DNA of 22,756 nucleotides from Euplotes cf. woodruffi 2 WChen-2021 (lineage: Eukaryota; Ciliophora; Spirotrichea; Euplotida; Euplotidae). Each line of letters starts with the position of its first letter. Position 1 is the stretch's first letter. Both the position numbers and the translations under genes were made by a program. Of the stretch, positions 1 through 9,500 are shown one piece after another. A model generated the notes under the pieces. That model was given only the letters and a program-made list of their open reading frames with translations, was not told the origin of the DNA and made no database searches. The stretch covers positions 1 through 22,756 of the forward strand of contig JAGYYN010013285.1 in assembly GCA_021441665.1 (NCBI GenBank). Direction: 5' to 3'.

Positions 1-215
1 AAAAATAAAATTTGTATGTTTGAAGAATAAAAAAACATATTTTGTTGATAACTTATAAATAGATTTAAAAAAAAAATTATATGTTAAAAATCATATTCAA
101 GATTGTACTTTTTCTTAGCATATTGAGATATATTAATTGAGGTTTCAATTTAACTCAAGTAACATTTGTTTCAATTTGTTGTTGCAATAAAATTATTAAA
201 TAAAATAAATCTAAG
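1..215. other. AT-rich flank, no gene seen
   Basis: Very AT-rich sequence with runs of A and T and frequent stops in all frames. I see no coding signal, no telomeric C4A4 repeat at the window edge and no RNA gene. It is the upstream flank of the putative exon that starts at 216. Confidence 0.6.
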
Positions 216-385
216 ATGTCGTATATCATGAAAATGATCCGAAGCATGTCCAAACCCAAAGTAAAAAAGCATAAGTAAGCCTATATGTTTCTCAAGATTT
301 AGAGAGTCTAGCCGAAAAGGTGGGAGAATGGTGGACAAGCGTCATATAAGTTTTAAAAATCAAAACCCACAAGGATCTCAGTTTG
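216..385 (+). CDS. Probable 5' exon(s) of the FHIP gene, or a separate small gene
   Basis: An ATG at 216 (another in frame at 228) opens a basic stretch rich in Lys, Arg and Ser. At 276 it meets AAG-TAA-G. Either a 28-nt intron at 275-302 (GTAAGC...TTTAG) or a +1 shift leads to the same next frame, which continues as KGGRMVDKRHISF up to about 385. The frame stays open to 543, but the last part is AT-rich and looks non-coding. A GTATAA donor at 386 and the TTTAG acceptor ending at 861 would join this exon to the FHIP frame in the correct phase, giving FHIP the start codon it otherwise lacks near 862 and a total of about 1,000 residues. This join is an inference; a separate 99-residue ORF (216-274 plus 303-543) is the alternative. 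Confidence 0.4.
275..302 (+). other. Putative 28-nt intron
   Basis: Begins GTAAGC and ends ATTTAG. It removes an in-frame TAA at 276 and preserves the downstream frame. A +1 shift at AAG-TAA would give the same frame, so the sequence alone cannot decide between them. Confidence 0.45.
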
Positions 386-861
386 GTATAATATCTTTTT
401 TATCTTCTATCTTGAATCTGCTAGTTTTATTCTATCTAAAAATCCATAAATTTAAATTTTGCATTACTGGTGATCTTAAGGTTATTATAATCAAATTTCA
501 TAAAGAATTCACTTTTTATGTGAAAAAATATTTTGAATCATAAAAAATTACGATAAAACAATTTCATTTAAATATCGCATATTATCTTCAAAATATAAAA
601 TTTACTAATTTACAGTGATTTATTTTTTATTGATTCATATCACAAAAAATAATTTTCTCAACATACTACTGTAATTATTAAAAAAACATATCAAAATCAC
701 GATTTATCCATTAAAAAAATACATAAAATAATTTTATTTTTATCATTATTTTCTCAACTCAAAAAATAAAATAATTTAAGCAATCTCAAATCGTCAACAA
801 ATAAATCCGCACTTTTTGAAATTTTTTTTAAATAAAAATCTAAAATTACCGAAATCTTTAG
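386..861 (+). other. AT-rich stretch, possibly a long 5' intron of the FHIP gene
   Basis: About 476 nt, strongly AT-rich, with stops in all frames beyond 543. GTATAA at 386 and CTTTAG at 861 would be donor and acceptor with matching phase 1. If this is not an intron it is the FHIP promoter region. No other feature is visible. Confidence 0.4.
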
Positions 862-3800
862 CATTTAACTTCCGAAATCAAGCACAGGATTATCTGCAAG
901 AATTCCCGGACAAGTACGAAGAGTCCAAGAAGAGAATGAAGCGCATAGGGCTGTTGTGGGGGCGCTTCTCAGATGTCATGGACTACCTCGTAATCGATAC
1001 GAACACTCAAGGCGTCGCGAAACTGCGCAGAGAGATCAAAGACTGCATTTTCGAGATCGTCGAGATCCTCTGTGAAGAAGATGTTGAAAATAGGCACGAA
1101 CGGACGATCGGAGACTGCCTTGAGTACTTCCTATCCAATAATATGTTTGAGGTCATCACAGCGTATACTAAGTCTGATAAGCCCAGAGGGTTCTTTAAGA
1201 TCGGGCTCGGCGGGCTGATCGGCTTTGTACAGGGGATCTCGTCGACGTCGATCCTATCGCAGTTGAACATCCACCAGTCTATCTTAATGTTGCTGAACTC
1301 AATACACATATCGCTTTGTCACCACTCGCAGCTTTTGAACTATGATGATAAAGATAAATTATCGAGTGACTTAACCGACGTCATTACATTTGTGTCGGCC
1401 ATCTCGCTGAAGGCATATGAAGAGCCGTATGTTGTCAATTTGTTCTTCACAAATGTAAAGAAAGTCTCAGCGAAATAAAAGCGAAAGAGGCGATTACCTC
1501 CCACTTAAGATTTTATTAGTCATTTTAAAAGAATTCAAATCTTTAGAAGAATGCAAGGACTATATCGACCAGTGATATTACACGATTAAGACTATTTTAA
1601 GAACCAACAGCAAGGAGCTGGACGAGTATATAATGAACGACAGCGACCTTATCGAGATCTTGATGGCCAAGCTCACTGGGTTCTATAATTCTCTTCCTGA
1701 ACGAGTCACTAAAAAGAAGAAAATTGTTTTTAGGAAATAGCAAAATCAAGCGAAATATGATCAAAAACAAAGCGAAAAATATCGAGGAAGCAAAGGAAGA
1801 AACGAAAGATGGAGGTAAAGAAACAGCTAAAGAGCATGTGGGGATTAAAATTAAAAAGGCCATATATACTAATTCCTCGACTGAAACTGTCGGTATTCGC
1901 GACATGATCGCTGAGATCTTCGGAGTCGGCGATCTGCTACAAAACTTCGATACTTTTTGTAGCTTCTTCTGATTCTTCAATGAAGTTGTAACTTGAACTA
2001 TCAACAGTGCAATGGTTGATAATTTAGTCAATAAGTTTTTCAATGAGTTTTTGCTTGACATAATGCAGCCAGCTTTGCTTAATATTGACGACAGTGTTGC
2101 TAAACGGACCTGTATTCAATATTATGTCCACATGGTGCATTTGTCCAATTCGTATAGGGTCATTGAAAATTTATTTTTCTTTTTATTCGGGTTCCCTGAA
2201 GGCATGAAACCTATCGAAGAGGAAAATAAAGAAATCGACTACGACGCACCTCAACAACCGCTGTTCAATGAAAACGAAGACATCGGCGGAATCATGAACG
2301 ACTTCGTCCTTGTTGATGATCATCCAGCAGAGACCGACAATGACAATGAAGAAATCGAGCTGGAAGTTCCTTGTGATATTCCTGATTTCGAAACACACGA
2401 CATCGCGATTGGCGGTCCAATGATTCGAATTGGGAATCAGCTGGTAGCCGGGCCGCAAAAGCAGCCTGAGATCTACCAAGAGCCAAGGGGCCGAGATTCA
2501 AGACCAAAAGATAGATCAAATAAAGAAAAATAGAGGAAGGAGCGTATCAGTACTGTCAATCAAAAATGCAAAAGCAGAGCTTGACTTGCTTTCATCAATC
2601 CTTGAGTCAGTTGAAAATGTAGAGAAATAAAGTGCAAGAGGATTTCATCAAGCACGAAGAAGTAAACTACGAGTGTAAAATTAAAGTTTCAAGCCACCAG
2701 TACTCTGAAATATCCAAGGCGATCATGATGTGTATTATTTCTGACGAAGAGTACCACTCGACTGCTTCACTCAAGCTAATCGAAGTGTTTTTAAAATAAG
2801 CGCAACGATAATATTCTAAATTGACTCATTTACAAGTGCATTCGGTACTTATCAGACTGAGACGAAAATAATTTTGATCTTTCGCATTACTTCAAACATA
2901 TGATGAAGGATAGCAGCGAAGAAAGCAAAAGTAATAAATCTGCGGAGTTATAAAGAACACACTGAAAGTAAATAAAAATCTTGAATTACAATCTGGTAAG
3001 TTTTAGCTATAACTACTTCTTTTTATAAATGCATTAAGTGTTCTGTAGAAACCTCATCAGTGACAGAATTCGCATCTGAAGAAGTCGAAGTTAAAGCGAC
3101 ATTTGAAAGCTTTAAAAACCGCGTTCCGCTGATTCTATCGACACTGAATCCAAACCACGATGAGTTTTACCCAAATGAAGACCCGCTGGAGTCAGGTTTA
3201 CTATTCGCAGTGTTATTAAGAAAGTTTTCTCAGATGCTCGAGAACCCGCGGATAGACAATCTGATCCTCACTGACATATGGTGTGAGATAGCTTCATTGC
3301 CTCTCGACTTAATGAAGCCAGAGACTTTCTACTTATATTCATTTTGCCTTCAGGCGATTTCAAGTAAGTCTTTCGATCTGAATTCCGCTGCAGCTTAGCA
3401 TTCTTCACCAATTTGCATAGAAAATGAAAACCTCAAAAACATCGGGCTATTCAGTGCGATTGAAAACATCCAGTCGCAGATAACAATGCGAGAGGCAAAT
3501 GATTACTTCGACGATTTGGTGTTTTACAGGAAGATTCAGCTTGGAATCATCCGGCAGTCTGCGATCCCGCCTACAGTGAATTAGCATTGATCCTCCATTT
3601 CCGATCTGAGTGTATGACTGACAGGACTGAGGACCAGATCATCAGCACTATTAACAGGAAAGCTAATTTAATCGACGGCATGATTGTCTTCAGAGAATTC
3701 ATTAAGGAATATACGTATGTGGGAAACCTCCAAAAACAGGTCATCAAGATGATGAATGAGTAAGTGTCAATGTGCATTTTTAGGTACCATAAAACTTATG

Positions 3801-3865
3801 ACCAAGATCGGCATTTGGAATTCAAGCTCATGATGCAAAGACAGAGCTTATTCGGTCAAGAGTAA
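862..3865 (+). CDS. FHIP (FTS-Hook-FHIP complex subunit, RAI16-like family), multiple +1 frameshifts
   Basis: FHIP proteins join FTS and Hook in a complex that links early endosomal cargo to dynein. The family signature is clear at about 1098-1260: GDCLEYFLSNNMFEVI, then a KPRGF stretch and the LNIHQSI segment; further on come LIEILMAKLTGFYNSLP (near 1645-1700) and a C-terminal QSLFGQE. The protein crosses seven stop codons by +1 shifting: TAA 1476, TAG 1738, TAG 2531, TAA 2628, TAA 2797, TAA 2951 and TAA 2973. All follow AAA except 2951 (after TTA). Three introns lie at 2996-3048, 3364-3420 and 3760-3783. At AAT-TAG (3582) the frame moves by +2, or a 35-nt intron (3576-3610) is removed. UGA codons are read as Cys. 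From the first in-frame ATG (936) the product is about 928 residues and the length is divisible by three; clear coding extends upstream of 936, so the true start is probably the exon at 216. NOP14 follows 131 nt downstream on the same strand. Confidence 0.82.
2996..3048 (+). other. Intron in FHIP, 53 nt
   Basis: GTAAGT donor and CTGTAG acceptor, phase 1. Removing it joins the frame after the shift at 2973 to the open frame that continues from 3049, giving SETSSVTEF across the junction. Confidence 0.8.
3364..3420 (+). other. Intron in FHIP, 57 nt
   Basis: GTAAGT donor and GCATAG acceptor, phase 1, length divisible by three. It removes an in-frame TAG at 3396 and joins LQAIS to KNENLKNIG. Confidence 0.8.
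3760..3783 (+). other. Very short intron in FHIP, 24 nt
   Basis: GTAAGT donor and TTTTAG acceptor, phase 2, only 24 nt. It removes an in-frame TAA and joins KMMNE to YHKTYDQD. Confidence 0.75.
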
Positions 3866-3996
3866 GATACAGCCGCTTAATCCAATTTCAATACTTATTT
3901 GCATTTTTTAGTTTTTTTCATTTGTAAACTTACTATAAAAATTAGTAAAATATGCTTCGTGAGTTTAAAATCTTTAATAAATAATTGAATAAATAA
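3866..3996. other. Short AT-rich gap between FHIP and NOP14
   Basis: 131 nt with no ORF. It holds a full match to the E-Cbs-like pattern HATTGAAaHH on the minus strand (3884-3893) and a near match on the plus strand (3983-3992). It would contain the FHIP 3' end and the NOP14 promoter. Confidence 0.5.
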
Positions 3997-5274
3997 ATGG
4001 GACGAGAAAAACCCAATAATAGTCATAAAAGAAAGAGGAAGCGAGGAAAGAAATTTAGAGTCTTCGAGAATCAGGTTAAGCAAGATGCAATTGAACAAGG
4101 TAATATAGACGTATCAAACTTAATATCAAAAGATTTTAGTTTGAAAACTAGCATCAAAACACAATTTATTTTTATTTTAGCCTTAAACTCGCTATCTTAA
4201 TGGTCTTTATCATATGTTTCTATAGAGGAAAATCCTTTTGATAGTCATTTCCGTAATGTCAAAACTGAAAAATCAACTGAAAAGCGGCAATCACTAGTCA
4301 AAGAGTACAAAAACAGAGGTAAAGCAGGTGGAATCAATGACAGACGGTTCGGAGGTCAAGACGAGAGATCCATTACCACTCGTTACGCAATCGAAAGAAA
4401 GCGTAACACCAGGAAAAAGAAGTTCGACCTTGACTCCGACGAAGATCAAGCTGATAACTTCCGTCTGACTCACAACGGTCGTGATATAGACGACAACGAC
4501 GATCAAGAATTTTCAGGAAAGCCCAAACGCGATAAAGATGACGACGAAGAAAAGTTCCTCGACGATGAAATCGTCGAGAAAATGCACTTCGGTGGCAAAC
4601 AAATCGAGTCTGATTCTGAAGACGATCTCTTGAAGGTCAAAAAGACAAAAGAAGAGGTCTTCAAAGAAATCGTTGCAAAGTCTAAGTTGTACAAGGCGGT
4701 CAGAGCTGAGATCAAAGACCAGAACGAGGAACTGATTGATAAACTTGACGAGGAATTTACCGATATCCTTCCTTTCCTCAACACCAAAGCAAAGCTCAGA
4801 CAAGAGCCTGCCGCGCTGCGCGCGCAGCCTCAGGGCATGTCTCTGCTTGAAGTGTCACAGAGGCAAAAGGACAAAATTATCGCGAAGAAGAGCGAGACGA
4901 GAAAACGCGACCAAAAGTTCGTGAGAAAGGCAGATATGAATACTGACTATAATTACGATTCCTTAGCGGTTACACTAAAAGACTCAGCGCGGGCGAGGCC
5001 GCAGCTGCTGGTTAAGTCTGAAAAGGAGAAAGCGATTGATAGGAAGGAAGAACTCGAACGCCTTGATATGGACAATAAGAAGACCCAGAGCAAGCCTGAA
5101 CAACTCGATGATGACAGCGAAGATGAGAACGAGATCGAACCACAGGATAACGAGAAAAGAGATCTTGAACAAATGAACCACGACCTTGTTGACCTTGTCG
5201 ATGGCGAAGGAGATGAGAGTGAAGAAGAGGAAGACGAATTTGAAGCGATTGATGAAGATGATTCGGATGAGTAA
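3997..5274 (+). CDS. NOP14: NOP14 N-terminal half (SSU processome factor)
   Basis: NOP14 works in the nucleolar small-subunit processome, in 18S rRNA maturation and 40S assembly. This ORF encodes about 383 residues in two exons (3997-4099 and 4226-5274). It starts with a Lys/Arg-rich segment (residues 1-33), has the conserved NPF motif just after the intron, then the LVKEYKNRGK...DRRFGG region (about 60-85), FGG near residue 155, and the strongly conserved KTKEEVFKEIVAKSKLYKA block (about 174-192) with LIDKLDEEF. It ends in an acidic tract rich in Asp and Glu. The family is usually about 800-900 residues; here the ORF stops at the acidic linker, and the C-terminal conserved domain is absent from this window. 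There are no internal frameshift sites and no UGA-dependent extension. It could be a truly split gene, a truncated copy, or one part of a locus rearranged in the germline. Confidence 0.85.
4100..4225 (+). other. Intron in NOP14, 126 nt
   Basis: GTAATA donor and TCTATAG acceptor, phase 1. It joins ...AIEQ to EENPFDSHF, restoring the conserved NPF motif of NOP14. Confidence 0.8.
4815..4828. repeat. Perfect 14-bp GC palindrome inside NOP14
   Basis: The 14 bases GCTGCGCGCGCAGC equal their own reverse complement. They sit inside the coding region (Ala-Leu-Arg-Ala-Gln) of an otherwise AT-rich locus. No known function; it could form a short hairpin or be chance codon choice. Confidence 0.5.
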
Positions 5275-5771
5275 TATTTTTATTTTCAACTCTTTTAAAG
5301 TTGGAATTGAAGTTTTTTATTATGATGATTTAAAATGTTTTGTGAGAGTGGTAAAGTTTAAATATATAATCAAAAATATCATTTTTTAATTGTATGATAA
5401 AATAAACTGATAGTCTATATTTATTAGTTTTCAATTTTTATTAAAAGTATACAGTCAAATAATTTGCTCTATTTATATTTAAACGATTTTTTTTACAAAT
5501 TAATTTTTTATATTCATCAATTTTTTAATTAATCTCTAAAAAAATATAAATTTTTGCATAATTAGCATACATACATTCTCAATATTTATATTATTTACTT
5601 AAATAATTTACCTTAATCTCAATTGCTTCTAAATTACATATATCAAAAATCAATTATAAAATTACCAAAAAATCACTAAAATCTACCACGTAAAAAATTG
5701 ATCAATAACCAGTCCTATTTAACTATTTCAATACCCTATTTAGCAAATTGACCAAAATTTATCTTATTAAA
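5275..5771. other. AT-rich convergent intergenic region
   Basis: About 497 nt between the 3' ends of NOP14 (+) and the next gene (-). It is very AT-rich and I see no credible coding frame. An E-Cbs-like near match (AATTGAAGTT) lies at 5305-5314. No repeats or RNA genes recognised. Confidence 0.55.
5305..5314 (+). promoter_or_regulatory. E-Cbs-like motif (near match)
   Basis: Fits HATTGAAaHH except at the weakly conserved lower-case position. It lies 31 nt past the NOP14 stop. A chance occurrence is quite possible in this base composition. Confidence 0.2.
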
Positions 5772-8700
5772 TTACTCATCAGCCTTGCTTTCACTATCAT
5801 CAGGTAAATTACCATCATGATGAGTATTATATTCATTATGGGCCTGTTGTTTTAGCTTACTCGACATTCGGTATATCTTTTTAGCGAGCACTGGTTTTCT
5901 TGTGAGAACAGGCTCCCTCCTTTTCAGAGTCATCTTGATATGCCCCTTGTCTCTCTGCTTCAAAGTCCTCATCGTCATACTAGCGTCATTCGGCTCCATC
6001 GCAATCGATCAAGCTTTATTATTTTTAGTGTCAGAATCGGAAATCTGCTTCCGAGATAACACAGGCTGCTTTATCTTACACTGAGCTGCACTTGGGGTTT
6101 TTGGAGATAGAGTATCGGACATTTTCTTCGCTCCAATTGAAGCGTTTTTCGCTTCTTTATTTTCGCTGCTGAGAATACTTTAGTCTCATCGGGGCCATCT
6201 TTGATGAGGGAATCGATCCTTCGTAACATGGTGATTTTTCTAAGACTTTTCTGCGAACTGCGATCTTTGATTTATACTCTTCATTAGTTGTTTTAATTAT
6301 TAACAATTCAAGCATCAGTATTGCTGACTCTTAAGCCAGCACTCAGCTCGACTTCTCTGCTATTTATGAGCGATGTATTCCTTATTCAGCACCGAGAGCT
6401 TATCGAATTCTTTCAAATTGCTATAGGAACTAAAGCTTCATCCCATTGCTGGATTTTTACTAAAATCATTCGACATTATTTGGCTGTGCTCTTTGCCCCT
6501 GATTTTTGGTTGAACGGCCTGTTTCCTTTCGCCTGATTTATCTTGACTGATCTCGATGCGATCGACAGTAATCTTTGTCTGTCTTGTTGTCTCCTCACCG
6601 TCTTTATCTTGATCTGTTCTTGCGATAGGAGACTTTGAATACTGCGGACGAGTCCGCGACGCTTCTTTGGACTTATTGCGGTACTCCGACTTGTATCTGG
6701 ACTTGAGGGGAGTATCGTTTTTAATCATCACTTCGAGCTTATTTTTCATTCTCAATATGCTTGCTGAGCTCCTTGACTGCCTCTACTTTTTCTTGCCGCA
6801 TAAGCTTGATTGTTTTATTTTTGCTCTTCAACGAGTTTGTGCAGCTTCTCGTTCTCGAAGAGAACTGCTTTGTAGTTGCTCAACGCTGAGTTTTGAGGCT
6901 TAATGCCAAGCGCTTCTTTCTTTTGCTGAATTAAATCCTCAAATTTGGTGATTATATGCACAATTGCCTGTTTTTGAATTTGCTTCCTTGGACTTTTGCT
7001 ATTTTTGTTTTCTTGGTTTGCAGCTGTTTGCGAGTTTAAGTCATGTGTACTAGTTTTGTGAAACGATTGGCTTAAATTTTTTGATAACGACTTTTGTCCA
7101 GTTTTACAACCACTATTTTGTTTATCTGTCCTTCTTTTTAACTCGCTGTATTTCGGCTTAAAATAGTTAAAATTTTGTTCATCTGCTTTCGGACTATTCA
7201 TCGGTGGCTTCGCTTTTGATGAAGTTTGATTCATGATAAAAGAATGTTTTTTATTCTTCGTTGTTTTAGTTAATCTTCTTTCAGACTTTCAATGTTCCCG
7301 ATATCCACTATTACCAGTATCAAAGGCAATTTTTAATATTTTATCATCGACTTCACTAAGCCCATCGATTCGTGCTGTATCTTCAGCTTCACTTTTTCCT
7401 TCATTTTTATCAATTACAATAATAGTAGTTTCTGAAGTATTCTGTTCTAAAGCTTTTTGTTTATTTAGGTTTGCTTTGATTCCGATCTTGCCTGCTTCTC
7501 CTTCTAAGCCGTGGGCAAGACTCCGAGGTCTTAATGCGGCTTGCCTTCAGCTCAATTTCGTTGATTTGTTTATTATTCACATCGTCATCGATCTCCTTCC
7601 CGGTATTTAGTGAGCTTGCGAGTCCATCTTTAATACTATGCTGATGTGTAGTCCGCTTATTACTCGTGCTGTGATCTGAAGCCTCCTTGGCTTTTTGGTT
7701 ATGACTCGGGAACATATCTTTATAGAACTTGCCGATGGATCCTTTATTATTCGCTTCATTTGCCATTCAGCTCGATCCGATGCTGACTTGGCATCCGACA
7801 TCCTTCTGCTGTGCTTTGAAGGTGAACTTTTGATAAGAAATAGCATCGTTAAGTTTATCTTTCTCGATTTTCAGGTTATTTTCACTTCTCAAGAAGCACA
7901 AATTTTATCGCGATTTCTTTATTTTAACAACTCTTTCAGCTGAGTTATTTTACCTACGAGGTGAACGACTAATTTTACATTGGAAGGTTGTCAGCAGGTC
8001 AAGCTCTTTCTGCTTATGCTCCTGGATTAGCTGAGAGACCGCGACGTCTGAGTCTTCAATTTTTGAATCGTCTTTCACCTTGGAAACTGAGCTGGACTTC
8101 TTTAATTTCTAAAATAAAGATAGTTTATTTTGTCACAGTAAAAACCAAACTTTGGTGAAGGACTGCGAAATTACTAATACCGAACATCGGTTTTCATCTT
8201 GTTCAAGAATTGTAGGCAAGTTGGAGTCATTTTGCAGTATTAAAGCTGACACTTTCTTCTTGTGTGAGCTGGGGCTCTGTCGGTCGATATTTAAATCGTT
8301 CTTTTTAGTGTTATTAATTCTAGCTTCGTTAATCTTCTCGATAAATCTCGCATTCAATGTATTGTGATCAGAGCTGTCTTCTTTATTTATTCTATTTTAC
8401 ACTATCAAAGCTGTCTGCTGAGATATCGCTGCTGCTCGGACTTTTGTCCTTATGATCGAGACTGCTGTTGGTTTTCGCTTTTTCTCTAAACGGCACTCAG
8501 ACTCCACTGCTCACTTTCACATGTTGAATGGTGTCTCGAGGACAGTTGATGCCGTTCCAAAGCTCGATACTTTTATCCTTGCCGCTGCCACCGATGACGT
8601 CTTCAAGGTCGCGGCTGTGGAGAGGATTCTGTATGTGGCAAGGGCTGAGCCTCACGTCGGATTGATCTAAACTTGATATCCGAAAGGGTTCGAATAGATC

Positions 8701-9056
8701 GTCATTATCCGGCTGATTCTCTTCGTCCTTATTTATAGTTCGTATGAATTCGAAGGATCGTGTGCGGGATTTACAGGAGATGAGTCGTCAACTCTGCTTT
8801 TTACATCATTGAATATTTCCTCTCTTATGTCGCCATGGGTCATTTTGTGAAGCAAGGTATTACCGTTCCCACTGGTCCTCGCAGGCGGGCACGATACTTC
8901 ATTCGGCTTTTCTGCGAGCCCGAACGGGTTTTCAGAACTATCGAGAAAACTAGGTTTTTCATCTGATTCATCGAAGAATGAGTCGAGGTGGTTGTTTTCA
9001 GTCTGAATTCGACGACCACCATCTGAATGCTTTTGATTGCTAAATAAGTCATCCAT
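5772..9056 (-). CDS. Unrecognised large charged, coiled-coil protein with about 12 frameshift sites
   Basis: I do not recognise this protein. ATG is at 9056 and the final TAA at 5772, giving about 1,076 residues. The N-terminus is acidic, with DSSENPFGLAEKPNE; a segment SGKDKSIELWNGINCP follows; the middle is Ser/Lys/Asn-rich with coiled-coil-like heptads (ITQLKELL..., LKIEKDKLNDAI, and KFEDLIQQKKEALG near 6930); the C-terminus is strongly basic and ends NLPDDSESKADE. Continuity needs +1 shifts at stops at 8733 (after CTA), 8729, 8392 (TAG), 7950 (after AGG), 7919, 7876, 7461, 6815, 6739, 6360 (TAG), 6293 (after AAT) and 6157; those without a note follow AAA. One intron of about 42 nt (8109-8150) removes an in-frame TAG. 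With these, the length is divisible by three and each frame is open up to the next site. A cytoskeletal or scaffold role is possible but only a guess. Confidence 0.75.
8109..8150 (-). other. Intron in the 5772-9056 gene, about 42 nt
   Basis: Acceptor TTTTAG ends at 8109. The nearest in-phase donor is GTTTGG at 8150, which is not a strong consensus; a GTAATT further upstream is also in phase. Some intron is needed because TAG stands in frame and the same frame continues directly after it. Confidence 0.5.
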
Positions 9057-9500
9057 TTTAGTTTAAATTTATTACTGCGAAGTATTATAAATCCATCTGT
9101 TGAGTTAAATCAGAGACGAAGACTTCGCTTGATGTATTGACTGAGATAAGATCGATAGTTAAAAATTAATTTTATACTAATTTTTTAAATAAATCATTAA
9201 GAGTAAATTATATTATAAAATTTGGTTAGAAAGTCTTTTAATAAAATATTATTTATAAGCTGCAAACAATATGTCTTTATAAATAAAATCTATTAAATCA
9301 TTCTATTTTTTATAAATTAGTAAATTTAGTTTTTATATTTTTTATATTGAGATTAAATATATGATAAAAGCACAGATTTCTCAATATGTAAATATTTTTT
9401 ATCTCAAGTAAATCACATATATTTTTAGCACAAAAAATATCGGAGTTTTAATAAAGTCAATACCAAAATTAATTGAAAATCCTACTGAAAATAGCTTGAA
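9057..9500. other. AT-rich intergenic region
   Basis: About 444 nt between the 5' end of the 5772-9056 gene and the 3' end of the 9501-11376 gene, both on the minus strand. No coding frame seen. It contains a full E-Cbs-like match at 9471-9480. It should hold the promoter of the left-hand gene. Confidence 0.55.
9471..9480 (+). promoter_or_regulatory. E-Cbs-like motif (full match)
   Basis: AATTGAAAAT fits all ten positions of HATTGAAaHH, the Euplotes chromosome-breakage consensus as I remember it. It is 21 nt past the stop of the 9501-11376 gene. Chance remains possible. Confidence 0.3.

Noticed and set aside
1007-1309. Minus-strand ORF of 100 codons opposite the FHIP gene
   Set aside because: It lies opposite the best-conserved FHIP segment and has no recognisable features, so it is a shadow of the real gene. 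The same applies to other opposite-strand ORFs at 4503-5289, 10056-10526 and 11936-12439.
8440-8660. WD40 repeat in the 5772-9056 gene
   Set aside because: A short GKDKSIELWN stretch looks WD-like, but there is no second repeat and no GH...WD spacing.
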